The notes under the pieces: generated by a model | What the model saw: only the letters and a program-made list of their open reading frames with translations | What the model was told of the DNA's origin: nothing | The model's database searches: none | In this document: piece by piece, positions 22,712 through 31,526 of the stretch | Layout: the number at the start of each line of letters is the position of its first letter | How positions within the stretch are numbered: the first letter of the stretch is position 1 | Program-made: the position numbers and the translations under genes | From: Naegleria lovaniensis | Taxonomy: Eukaryota; Heterolobosea; Eutetramitea; Acrasida; Naegleriidae | Assembly: GCF_003324165.1 (NCBI RefSeq) | Contig: NW_025407825.1 | Location: forward strand, 496,001-560,000 | Direction: 5' to 3' | DNA length: 64,000 nt

Positions 22712-23276
22712 GTTGCTGTCTCCTCTCCAGGAAGTGTCGCTTCTTTGGAGATGGAGTGTCAACCAACAACCTTTATTGTTGTACAGTTGTCCCGAGAAAT
22801 GGATACTAGAATGTGATGAAAAAACTCAAATTGCTCTGAGAAAAACCACATTGAATGGATAATAGCTCTGGGACGAATATAGATCATATAAATAAATTTG
22901 TTAGTAAACATCAATCAAATCATCAACAAAAAGTTAATTTTGAAACAAATCAAGAATATTCAAGTCTACTTCACCACAAGTGATCATAAAAAAAGGTTAG
23001 CTCAATAAAAATTTGTTAAATAAGAAATTGATATAAACCATGTTCCTTGAAAAACATCGCATTAATGCGACGAAAACATCGTTGAGCGAATCAACGACGG
23101 ATAAAATTTAAAAAAGATCGTGGGAAAAAACCCATCAATAATGGCCAAAGCCAATCGAAGACACAAAAGTGTCAAAGGAAATCACTGAGCAAATCAATGA
23201 TACATAAGGCAAAAGCCAATTAATACAACACAAAGTGTTGTTGAATTCTAAGTATATAATGGGAGGGAAGGGAGGG
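22712..23276. other. structured non-coding spacer of the retrotransposon
   Basis: 565 bases between A2 and B2 with no coding signal. The part at 23040-23241 holds about nine consecutive short inverted repeats with 3-8-nt loops; the part at 22730-22880 holds a longer stem (GTCCCGAG at 22789-22796 with CTCTGGGAC at 22866-22874) and smaller hairpins. This is the element's 3' untranslated region. Confidence 0.7.
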
Positions 23277-23439
23277 TGTTGTTGTGGTGCCAGACTGTTG
23301 GGAAGCTGCAGTAGTGGTATTAGTTTGCTCTTTAGAGAGCTGTTTTGGTTGTGGATTTGTTGACATTTTTTAGCCATACTTTTAGTCAACCTTATTGTTT
23401 TCGTTACAAAACACTTCCGTTCTTTTCAGAACATTCAAT
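23277..23439. repeat. split direct repeat copy A2
   Basis: Internal copy of A1, directly abutting B1 at 23439/23440. The B1-A2 junction equals what would arise if the element's two outer ends were joined in a circle. Confidence 0.92.
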
Positions 23440-23481
23440 GTTATGTAACTTCAAACAATAATAGATTAATACCAATGGGTT
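23440..23481. repeat. split direct repeat copy B1
   Basis: About 42 bp, repeated at 22670-22711. It lies directly downstream of the recombinase frame and touches A2. Confidence 0.9.
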
Positions 23482-23495
23482 TGTCCAGAGAATAA

Positions 23496-26228
23496 TTATT
23501 TCATCAAAGTGGTGGACATGTTTTTCTCGGCCAACGCCTGTTTTCTCATATAAAGGAGAGCTGAGGAATCTGACTTCCATCGTCCTGCCACTTTCACTGC
23601 ATCCATATTTTCACCCTTCTTCACCATTTCGGTGGCTCCACCAATTCTTAAACTATGTCCGGTAATTTTCGCCTCTGGTTTTACTTTCCTTATAGCGGAC
23701 TGGATGATCGACTGAACCTTTTGTCTTGATAAAAATTTGTTATCTCGATATGAAAATAGAGGAGAAGTGTTCTTCTTAAACTTTTTAACCATATTCATAT
23801 ACTTGGTTAAAATGGCGACAGGACAGAATTCAGGATTTTCCTTAATTGGATCTACAATCATTGGTGTATCTCGTGCATTCTTGTCAGTTTTATGACCTGC
23901 AAGATTCACTTTAACTCGACCTTCGGTAATGAATGTGATATCGTCCCACTGAAGTTGGGATATTTCGCTTGGTCTACACAATACTCGGAATCCAATCACA
24001 AGGAGAGCACAGGTCAAATTGTAATTAAACACTTCGTTTGGAGTCTTCGGTTTAAATTGAGTAATGTAATTCTTGATGTAGTCAGCCATTACAGGATCCC
24101 TTTGCAAAGGATTTCTGTCACAAAGGTTATATAATTTAAGGGCTCCTGTTTTGACTCGGTAATAAAGTGAATCTTTCAATAATTGCCAACCTTCCAAATC
24201 TGCAAAGAATTTAAGGGAAGGTTCAACCTTATCAATGAGATAACCTTTTCCTACATGAAGTAGATAAGCTACGAAATCTGTCATGGAATGTTCATTGTAA
24301 TCGGAATGAGTGCAAACCAACCATCCTCTAAAGATGGCATAAACTCGAGTGTATTCTTGAAGAGTAGTGTCAGCCAATGTTACACTCAAACAAAGACCTT
24401 TGACATCTAATAAAGAGCACCGTCCAGATCCCACGCTGCAAAGACTCAATCTTTGTTGTTTGAGAGTTCTGACGAGTGCCAATTTCTGAGCAAATTTTTT
24501 GGAAACATTATTGTCCTTTTGGATATCCTTAGTAAGATTGGATACCAAATTGCGGTGGGCCAGATAGGAGCGATAAATGTTGCCTTTGCTTTGCTCCGAA
24601 TAACATGAAGCAAGGACTGAGACATCAGCCCAAGAGGGGGAGCACAATAACTTCTTTGATCCTCGGATGCGTTCCACAGTTCCATAAGAGCGTCGTTTTC
24701 CTTCGTAAAGGAGTTGAATATAGTCGTATGTGAATTCTTGGGACTTGCGAAGCGATCGACGACGTGGTGGCCAAAGTTCTTCTCCACGAGATTGAAAAGT
24801 TCTGGAGAGGTTTCCCATTGGCCGAGTCTTGACAACTGATCGGCGATTTGATTTCTTTCTGACGGAATGTAGGAAACCTTGGGAATTGACCATTTTTGTT
24901 TCAGTAGGAGAGTCCAAATTGCTCTTGCAATGTTCGCCAAGTGAGAGACTCGACCATAACCCTTGCGTATGTAGTGAAGAGCTGTCATGTTGTCGATTCG
25001 AAGATGGAACTGAGTCCCTGGTGGATATGCTTGACGAGTCATGGCAGTCTGAAAGAACATGAGGACTGCTTTCAATTCTAGACTGTTGATGTGGTGAGTT
25101 TTCATGTCTTCGTTCCACGTTCCTGAGAGAGTGAGTTCTTTTGAATGGGCTCCATAACCGAGTGGACTTGCGTCTGTATTGACGGCCACTAGATTCCATT
25201 CCATTTCGAAAAGTGTTCCTTTGTTCTCCTGAATTAGAGACAGTAATTGAGTCAGATCTTTCATTGCTCCTCTCATGATTAGCATCGAGTGATTCCATCC
25301 GTTTTGAAGGACTACACTCATCATGTTGGTTCGAAGACGACAAAGGAACACTGGGATGGCTGGGAGAGCAATCGAAAGGAATTGAAGTTTGCCAATCACT
25401 TGAGAGATCCATTTTAGTGAGAGATGGGATCTTTGGTGGTATGCTGTTTGTATTTTGGTGATGGCTTGGATTGCAATCAGTTGTTTGTCCTCCGGAATTT
25501 TGAACAATCCTTGTTGGAAATCCAAATGAATTCCCAGAAATGTGATTTGTTGAGTCGGTATCAGTACGCATTTCTCTTCCTTGATTAGGAAGCCTAACCA
25601 TTTTAAGTCTTGAATGACTTTTGAGGTAATTTCCATGCATTCTTCTTGAGAACATCCGAGCACCAAAATGTCGTCGATGTAGATAAAGATGATCATTCCT
25701 TCTGAACGCCACTTTTTGGCAACTTGTTTCATCACCTTTGTGAAGATCCATGGTGCTTGATTGAGCCCGAATGGAAGGACTGTATATTGGAATATTTGTC
25801 CTTTCCAAATGAACCCTAGCAACCTTCTTGAACTTGGATGGATGGGGATATGAAAATATCCTTCTGCGAGGTCTATTTTGGTTGCCCAAAACCCTTTCTT
25901 CAGGAATTTCGCTACCGCCTCGAGTGTTTCCATCTTGAAGTGGTCGGTTTCCACTCCAAGATTGACCTTCCTCAAGTCCGTTATTTGTCGGTACTCTCCA
26001 CTCTTCTTGGGTACCAAATGGACTGCGTTGAGGATGGTGGTTGAGTCTCCTTCTTCGAGGTGGCCATTGCTGGTCATTACTGCAATCTTGTGGTCGAACC
26101 ATTCGATCTCCTCCTTCTTGCGAATTGTGTTTCCACCAAATTCTTGCCATTTCTGGGGGTCGCTTTCGATGATGAAGCCTTCTCGCAATGATTGAACGAT
26201 ATGAGATGAAGCACCCCATTCTGCCCAA
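23496..26228 (-). CDS. retrotransposon frame ending in a tyrosine recombinase
   Basis: An open frame of 910 codons. The last third is a tyrosine recombinase: an Arg-bearing block LCRPSEISQLQW, then HSLRIGGATEM (H-x-x-R), then the Tyr block SSALLYMRK. The first two thirds lie over the RT-RNase H frame in another phase and read as a low-information Arg/Ser/His-rich chain. Extensive RT/recombinase frame overlap is known in DIRS-1, so how the recombinase is translated is not obvious from sequence. Confidence 0.8.
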   Translation of the reverse strand: MGRMGCFISYRSIIARRLHHRKRPPEMARIWWKHNSQEGGDRMVRPQDCSNDQQWPPRRRRLNHHPQRSPFGTQEEWRVPTNNGLEEGQSWSGNRPLQDGNTRGGSEIPEERVLGNQNRPRRRIFSYPHPSKFKKVARVHLERTNIPIYSPSIRAQSSTMDLHKGDETSCQKVAFRRNDHLYLHRRHFGARMFSRRMHGNYLKSHSRLKMVRLPNQGREMRTDTDSTNHISGNSFGFPTRIVQNSGGQTTDCNPSHHQNTNSIPPKIPSLTKMDLSSDWQTSIPFDCSPSHPSVPLSSSNQHDECSPSKRMESLDANHERSNERSDSITVSNSGEQRNTFRNGMESSGRQYRRKSTRLWSPFKRTHSLRNVERRHENSPHQQSRIESSPHVLSDCHDSSSISTRDSVPSSNRQHDSSSLHTQGLWSSLSLGEHCKSNLDSPTETKMVNSQGFLHSVRKKSNRRSVVKTRPMGNLSRTFQSRGEELWPPRRRSLRKSQEFTYDYIQLLYEGKRRSYGTVERIRGSKKLLCSPSWADVSVLASCYSEQSKGNIYRSYLAHRNLVSNLTKDIQKDNNVSKKFAQKLALVRTLKQQRLSLCSVGSGRCSLLDVKGLCLSVTLADTTLQEYTRVYAIFRGWLVCTHSDYNEHSMTDFVAYLLHVGKGYLIDKVEPSLKFFADLEGWQLLKDSLYYRVKTGALKLYNLCDRNPLQRDPVMADYIKNYITQFKPKTPNEVFNYNLTCALLVIGFRVLCRPSEISQLQWDDITFITEGRVKVNLAGHKTDKNARDTPMIVDPIKENPEFCPVAILTKYMNMVKKFKKNTSPLFSYRDNKFLSRQKVQSIIQSAIRKVKPEAKITGHSLRIGGATEMVKKGENMDAVKVAGRWKSDSSALLYMRKQALAEKNMSTTLMK

Positions 26229-26371
26229 CGATCGGCGAAGTATTGCAAGCGGCCCCCTTTCAAGTCAGAATTTTCGACTGGATTTGTTGTTGTTATTGAA
26301 GTTGGAGGCGTAATTGTTGTTGTTGTTGTTATTGTTGAAGGTGGACTTTTGAAAGTCTTCGTGATGGTCAT
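24446..26371 (-). CDS. retrotransposon reverse transcriptase and RNase H
   Basis: An open frame of 641 codons. The RT block carries YIDDILVLG (about residue 240) with FIYIDD, preceded by LPFGLNQAP and ATKIDLAEGYFHIPI. RNase H follows with VNTDASPLGYGA, NSLELKAVL and RIDNMTALHYI. The end carries VDRFASPKNSHT and APIWPTAIWYPILL, a block characteristic of DIRS-order elements. No DDE integrase is present. Confidence 0.88.
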   Translation of the reverse strand: MTITKTFKSPPSTITTTTTITPPTSITTTNPVENSDLKGGRLQYFADRWAEWGASSHIVQSLREGFIIESDPQKWQEFGGNTIRKKEEIEWFDHKIAVMTSNGHLEEGDSTTILNAVHLVPKKSGEYRQITDLRKVNLGVETDHFKMETLEAVAKFLKKGFWATKIDLAEGYFHIPIHPSSRRLLGFIWKGQIFQYTVLPFGLNQAPWIFTKVMKQVAKKWRSEGMIIFIYIDDILVLGCSQEECMEITSKVIQDLKWLGFLIKEEKCVLIPTQQITFLGIHLDFQQGLFKIPEDKQLIAIQAITKIQTAYHQRSHLSLKWISQVIGKLQFLSIALPAIPVFLCRLRTNMMSVVLQNGWNHSMLIMRGAMKDLTQLLSLIQENKGTLFEMEWNLVAVNTDASPLGYGAHSKELTLSGTWNEDMKTHHINSLELKAVLMFFQTAMTRQAYPPGTQFHLRIDNMTALHYIRKGYGRVSHLANIARAIWTLLLKQKWSIPKVSYIPSERNQIADQLSRLGQWETSPELFNLVEKNFGHHVVDRFASPKNSHTTIFNSFTKENDALMELWNASEDQRSYCAPPLGLMSQSLLHVIRSKAKATFIAPIWPTAIWYPILLRISKRTIMFPKNLLRNWHSSELSNNKD

Positions 26372-27455
26372 TGTTGTTATTGCCGTACCTGAAATTTCGA
26401 TTGTTTCTCTTGTAGTAGTTGTTGTTGTTTCTCATCTTGGTAGGCTTGGAGATGGACTTGTTAGAGACTTCTTTGTGTAGCTTGTTTGTGAGAATTCTTT
26501 CTGATTCCTTCTTGATTATTGGGGAAAGAAGGTCATAGTTGGATGAAGGAGTGATCATCCGACGTGAAACATTCTCCATGGTTTCAAAGTTGGTGTCTAA
26601 TCCACCCGTGATCGCAGTGTTCATAAAAATAGATAGCATTGAAATGAGTTCATTCACTTCGATATTCTCTCCTGTGTGAATGTTGGAGGTTACATGACGA
26701 GAAAGCTTACAAATGATGTTGTTGATTTGAATGATAATAGGTAAACTTTTTGATACAATTCTCTTATCGTTCTCGTTGAGGAGCTCACTGATATGTTGTT
26801 CTTTCAAAATATAATTATATTTTGAGAGTAGTGCTTTCATTCGTGTTTGAAAGCTTTTACTGGAGGAGTGTTCCAAATCCTTCAATCTCTCTGCTCTGAA
26901 GAGTTCTTCAATTTCAATAGGATCTTTTGACCGAAGGTTCTTAATTCCTTTCTTCTTCAGATACATTCGCACATCTTCGATATCACCAAGATCTATTTCT
27001 TGAAAGTTTGGAAGGTTATCTTTGGGAGTAGTACCACTGGTAACACGATCAGATTCTTCAACGAATTCATCTTCATCAGTAGTAGAGTCTTCGTCGCGAG
27101 AGGAGTGTTGTGAGGAATCTCTAAAAGGACCTGGTTTCTTATGATAGACGACTTTGTTATCATCGTCATCATTTCTTGAATTGGTTTTTGCTTGAGCTTC
27201 TGCAGCATGTTGAGCACTACTACCAACGTTGGAGGAAGCAGCAGTAGGTGTCAATGAATGAACAATTTCAGAAAGTTTATTCATCATTGTTTCTTGTTGG
27301 GCCATCCATATCTGTGCCCAATCTGGTGGTACTGAGTGTGTTGCTTGTGGTTCTCTATGTTGAGTTGTTGTTGTGGTGCCAGACTGTTGGGAAGCTGCAG
27401 TAGTGGTATTAGTTTGCTCTTTAGAGAGCTGTTTTGGTTGTGGATTTGTTGACAT
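26265..27455 (-). CDS. retrotransposon Gag-like protein
   Basis: An open frame of 396 codons starting within repeat A1, with an A-run before the ATG as in host genes. The product is Gln/Thr-rich at the start, acidic in the middle, helical between about residues 160 and 330, and Asn/Arg-rich at the end, which suggests nucleic-acid binding. No CCHC zinc knuckle is visible. It overlaps the start of the RT frame by about 107 nt. Confidence 0.75.
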   Translation of the reverse strand: MSTNPQPKQLSKEQTNTTTAASQQSGTTTTTQHREPQATHSVPPDWAQIWMAQQETMMNKLSEIVHSLTPTAASSNVGSSAQHAAEAQAKTNSRNDDDDNKVVYHKKPGPFRDSSQHSSRDEDSTTDEDEFVEESDRVTSGTTPKDNLPNFQEIDLGDIEDVRMYLKKKGIKNLRSKDPIEIEELFRAERLKDLEHSSSKSFQTRMKALLSKYNYILKEQHISELLNENDKRIVSKSLPIIIQINNIICKLSRHVTSNIHTGENIEVNELISMLSIFMNTAITGGLDTNFETMENVSRRMITPSSNYDLLSPIIKKESERILTNKLHKEVSNKSISKPTKMRNNNNYYKRNNRNFRYGNNNNDHHEDFQKSTFNNNNNNNNYASNFNNNNKSSRKF

Positions 27456-27529
27456 TTTTTAGCCATACTTTTAGTCAACCTTATTGTTTTCGTTACAAAA
27501 CACTTCCGTTCTTTTCAGAACATTCAATG
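27366..27529. repeat. split direct repeat copy A1
   Basis: About 164 bp, repeated almost exactly at 23277-23439. It contains the element's 5' leader and the first 30 or so codons of the Gag-like frame. Its outer end abuts host sequence at TTCAATG. Confidence 0.92.
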
Positions 27530-27859
27530 AGATTTTCAAAAGCAATTGGTGGCTCACGGGTATTATTCCGACCAAATGAAGACTTTTCGAGTTTGGGAGC
27601 AACATCCAACAACGTTGACCAGGAGTCAAGAGCACAAAAAACTCGTAGTGTCTCGATCATGGTTCCAAATTATGATCTAGCTGAAAAACAAGGAATTCCT
27701 CGTCAAGCAATATTGGAATCGGAACGAGTGACAAACTTTAAACTTCAAATGAAAAAGAGGAAACAAAAGGGAGCATCTCAATCTTTTTCACATTTGATCA
27801 CAAAAAGAACAACACCATCACGAAGAGGTGAAGATTCTGCTTTGGTTGAATGCAAATAA
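27530..27859 (+). pseudogene. 3' part of the host gene interrupted by the retrotransposon
   Basis: From the right border of the element, 109 codons stay open to a stop at 27857-27859, in the frame that matches the 5' part at 22427-22669. The chain is basic and polar (RVLFRPNEDFSSLG, SVSIMVPNYDLAEKQGIPRQ) with no family I recognise. An open frame also extends 31 codons leftward into the element, by chance. The normal protein would be about 190 residues. INTS4 starts 164 bp downstream. Confidence 0.6.
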
Positions 27860-28023
27860 TGAGTTGGAAGAGATTTTTGCTGAGCAAATGTTCATTCTTG
27901 TGGAGTATGATGGATTTAATACAAGATGGGATTGTAAAAAATTATAACAACATCACCATCCCAGGCAGTGCGCCCTTCAATAATAACTTGCCTTTTTGCG
28001 TTCAAATTCAATAGTAATAAAAA

Positions 28024-31000
28024 ATGAAAAGAAGCTTCCAAGATTATGCTCACAACAGCACTTTCGGGAGTAACAATGATGATGATGATGATACTCAGCC
28101 ACAAGCCGTAAACACATCAATGGGATCAACAGATATAAAAACAGCTGAAATTGATAGGATGGAAGGATATGTAAAACAATTAATAGATTCCAGATCATCA
28201 GACCGAAAAACACTTCTCACATTCTTGATCACATATTTCAGTCCAACTTCCGATAATTTTATATTGAACGGGCTTTCTTTTTTACAAGATCCATCACCAC
28301 TATTGTCCTATTTGACAAACATTTTTCAGTATTTATCAACAGATGTCGGAGGCGTAGATCCACTCTATGACCGTGATTTAATAGCTTTATTTATTAGATT
28401 TGTTGCAAGCATTGTCTCTTCAAATGTAGAACGACAGGATGTCGCAAAATTAATGGAAGACATTGATTGGCTGTCGTATTTAGTAAGTTTTCAGTGTAGC
28501 CATAAAGGACGTAATATAAACACTTGTGTTCACACATAGCTGACTCATGAATCACACAAAATTAAGCGCCAAGCTTATAATGGGCTCATTGAAATTTCCA
28601 CAAAGAGTTCGGAATTTGCCCAATCAATATTTCAAGTTCTTCCTCCACATGAAAAGGTACTGTGTGATTGGGATCAAGGAATACGAAAAAATTATCTTGA
28701 ATTGTTGTCAATCACATATCCTTTAACTGGAGGTGACAACAAAACAAATACCATTGTAGAAATTTTGAGATCATGTCTATATGATAGAGACACTAGAGTT
28801 AGAGCAGTATGTTTATGTCATTTAAAACTTGTGATTTACAACAACTTTTTTTCGCATTATGCCTTGTTAGCAAGCCATCGACTCTTTCATAATATTGTAT
28901 AGACGGGGTATGCAATTATCTTTTGATTTGTATCCAGAAGCAGTCAATTCACTTCACGACGATACTGAGGAGGTGAGGGAGAGGGGTTTAGAGCTAATTA
29001 CCTTGTTGGCCCAAATTTATCCAAATCGAACTGTTACTCATTCAGGATCTCAGCTTTCTCTAGTAGAAGACGCCTTCGGAAAAATATGCAATGCTGTGAG
29101 AGATCATGTAGTTTCTGTTAGGACAAAAGCATGCAGAATGCTAGGAAAATTGAAAGGTGTTAAAGAAACTCTTCTTCTTGAGGGCTTTGGAAAAATCGAG
29201 CTTGAATATACTCCAAAATATAATAGGAAAAAACAACAAAGGGATGAAGAGGATGCCAATACCAAGAAAAAGACAATACAACAAAAACAAATGATTATGG
29301 AGCAAGATTTAAGTAATTATGAATTTGCAGAACAGGATGTTGACGGAGAAATCTCCATCAAGGGAAGCGAAAAGGATGCTCTTTTGTATAGCGGTGCAGT
29401 TGGAACGTTTGTATTAGCTCTTGAGGACCAATATAGAAGCGTAAGAATGGCAATAATCGAGTCTATATGCGAGCTCAATAAGCAATCTGAGCTTTTCAGT
29501 AGAAAATCAGTGGATTATTTGATAGAAATGTTTAACGATGAGATTGACTCAGTTCGAATTCATGCCATAGACTCTGTAAGCAAAATTAGTGCTTCTTCTC
29601 TTAGATTTGATGAGGAACAACTTCAAATTGTGTTGGCTATTCTTGAGGATTCCAACTCGGAAATTAGAGCTTCAGTTAGAAACCTATTGAGAGTGATTGT
29701 ATTATCCAACGCAAGATGCTTACAGTCTGCCATTCGAGCACTTTTAATTAATAATCTCAGGAAATATAGATCCGATATTGACCAAATTTACACGTGCTTA
29801 AGAGATCTTGCAAAGAATCATTCAAAACTTACAGAATTTTTAATTGAAGAACTTTTAAGATTAGAACGTTATATCATGCCAACTGAATACAAGGTTGATG
29901 ATGAATACTACACCGGACTGTGTATTGCCATTTTTAGCGCTAGTGAGGAAAATTCAAGAATTCCAAATCATCTTCCCAAGTACATGTACAAACACTACGC
30001 CTACCTCCGTTCCAAATATCCTAACTTATTTCCAAACTTAACCATCAAGACGCTCAATATGAATTCAAACTCTATGGCCTACACTTTTTCAGATCACGAT
30101 TTATCTTTAGAAAAACCGTCAAAGAAGCAAAAGCCAGAAGTGGATACTATGGATTCTAACTCTCTAGTTATTCCATTTGTGAATGCGTTTAATCAGATAC
30201 GACTTTTGGTACTGAACAGCGAACGAGAAGATCCAGTATCAGCTATGAAAACACTGAGAAGCGAGTTAAAGAAAACACCAAAGAGCAAGGACAGAAGTTT
30301 GAACGTGTTTATACACTTCTTGAACATTTATTGTGCATGCTGCCAAAACTATTTATCTATTTTGCAAGCATTGCAATTCAAAATGATTGGTTCAAGCATT
30401 TTCAAGAACATTATTCAAATGACATACAAGATTGAAAAGCTTTTTGGAAATCTCAGCGTTAATATTCTACATCAATTAATGTGCTTGAGACTTGTTGTGT
30501 ACCTCAAATATCTTATTAACAGCGCTGAAAAGGCTACAACTATATTTTCCAACAGCGATCATTCAAACATTCAAAAGATGAGACATCTAGCACATTCAAT
30601 TCAAAAGTTTTCAAACGACAATAATTTATCACTAGATCCTAGTATACTGCAAATTGTGAACCATCTGATCGAGAACGATGAGGTTTCTCTCGTCCATTTA
30701 TCAACAATTGTAAGTATCAAGAAGTTTTTGTCGACATTTAATTGCCAATCTTTCATATAGCAATTTTATCCAGCCGAGCTAAGTCTTAATGACATTGGAC
30801 AAATGCAGCTCAAGCAATGCACAATCATTTCTCCTGTGTCCAACATTGAAAAACCAATTGAGTACCAACCTTTTATTTCTCTTTCTATACCAGTTCAATG
30901 TACGATGAGAGATGTTTCTTTAGAAAATGACCAATTATTTATTAACGTCTCTTTTCCAGACGGTACTCATTCAATATTTCCAATTGATAATCTCAAAGAT

Positions 31001-31258
31001 ATTTCCACAAGCAGCAGTAGTGGAAAAGTAACACTCTCTAAGGAGATACAATTAAGGACAGAATGGTGGAGTGAGGCTTGCTCAGTTGATATATCTATTG
31101 CGTCTTCCTTTGTCACTCAAATTCCCAACGAGTTTTCACTAATCGAGTCCTCAACCAGTGATACAGTCATTACTGCTTCCATTTCACAACAACCATCCTC
31201 ATGCTTGGTACCATTGAGCAAGGGAGTACAATTACTCATTCATCCCAAACTGAAATAA
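28024..31258 (+). CDS. INTS4: Integrator complex subunit 4
   Basis: Exons 28024-28482, 28540-28806, 28871-30709 and 30761-31258 give 1020 residues (human INTS4 has 963). HEAT repeats run through most of the chain. Diagnostic INTS4 blocks are GTFVLALEDQYRSVRMAIIE, DYLIEMFNDEIDSVR, LAILEDSNSEIR and the HYAYLR motif followed by a strand-rich C-terminal domain. Known role: scaffold of the INTS4-INTS9-INTS11 cleavage module, which processes snRNAs and terminates promoter-proximal Pol II. The region from about 60 to 90 residues after the first exon end carries an Asp-rich tract near the N-terminus. Introns are 51-64 nt. AAAAAATG context supports the start. A BRAT1-like gene, a possible functional partner, opens this window. 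Confidence 0.93.
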
Positions 31259-31355
31259 AAGAAATTATCCAGTACTCTGACAACGTTTGACTGAAATATC
31301 AGGCCGAAACTAACAACAGATGGAACTCTGACTTGTCGTATGAAAATAAAAATTT

Positions 31356-31428
31356 TGGAGTCACAGGGAATCGAACCCTGGACCTTGTGCATGCAAAGCA
31401 CACGCTCTACCAACTGAGCTATAACCCC
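31356..31428 (-). tRNA. trnA-UGC: tRNA-Ala (UGC)
   Basis: Read on the minus strand: acceptor GGGGTTA pairs with TGACTCC (two G-U), D-arm TAGCTCAGTTGGTAGAGC, anticodon stem TGTGC/GCACA around loop TTTGCAT (anticodon TGC), T-arm CAGGG-TTCGATT-CCCTG, discriminator A. No intron. A T5 run follows on the minus strand as polymerase III terminator. Confidence 0.97.
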
Positions 31429-31526
31429 TACTTGACATCATAAACATTAAAAAATTCATGTGTGAATCGCAGTAAAAAGTCGAGAGCGTTAGCAAAAGCG
31501 TTGGCAAACCTTTTCACACACAAAAA

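Larger units (their letters stand above)
22670..27529 (-). mobile_element. tyrosine-recombinase retrotransposon, DIRS order, PAT/Ngaro-like split direct repeats
   Basis: A 4.86-kb element read on the minus strand. Parts in its own 5'-3' order: repeat A1 (27529-27366), Gag-like frame, RT-RNase H frame, tyrosine-recombinase frame, repeat B1 (23481-23440), repeat A2 (23439-23277), a structured non-coding spacer, and repeat B2 (22711-22670). The A1...B1-A2...B2 order is the split-direct-repeat plan of PAT/Ngaro elements, where the B1-A2 junction mirrors the closed circle. There is no target duplication; both borders share the 7-bp word TTCAATG, as expected for recombinase-mediated entry. It looks whole, and the A copies are identical or nearly so, so the insertion is young. 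Confidence 0.88.

Noticed and set aside
23057-23241. CRISPR array or integron-type attC array
   Set aside because: The stems differ in sequence, there are no repeated units with unique spacers, and the context is a eukaryotic retrotransposon tail.
22670-27529. Reading the element as an LTR retrotransposon or retrovirus relative
   Set aside because: It has a tyrosine recombinase and split direct repeats, no DDE integrase, no protease block and no target duplication.
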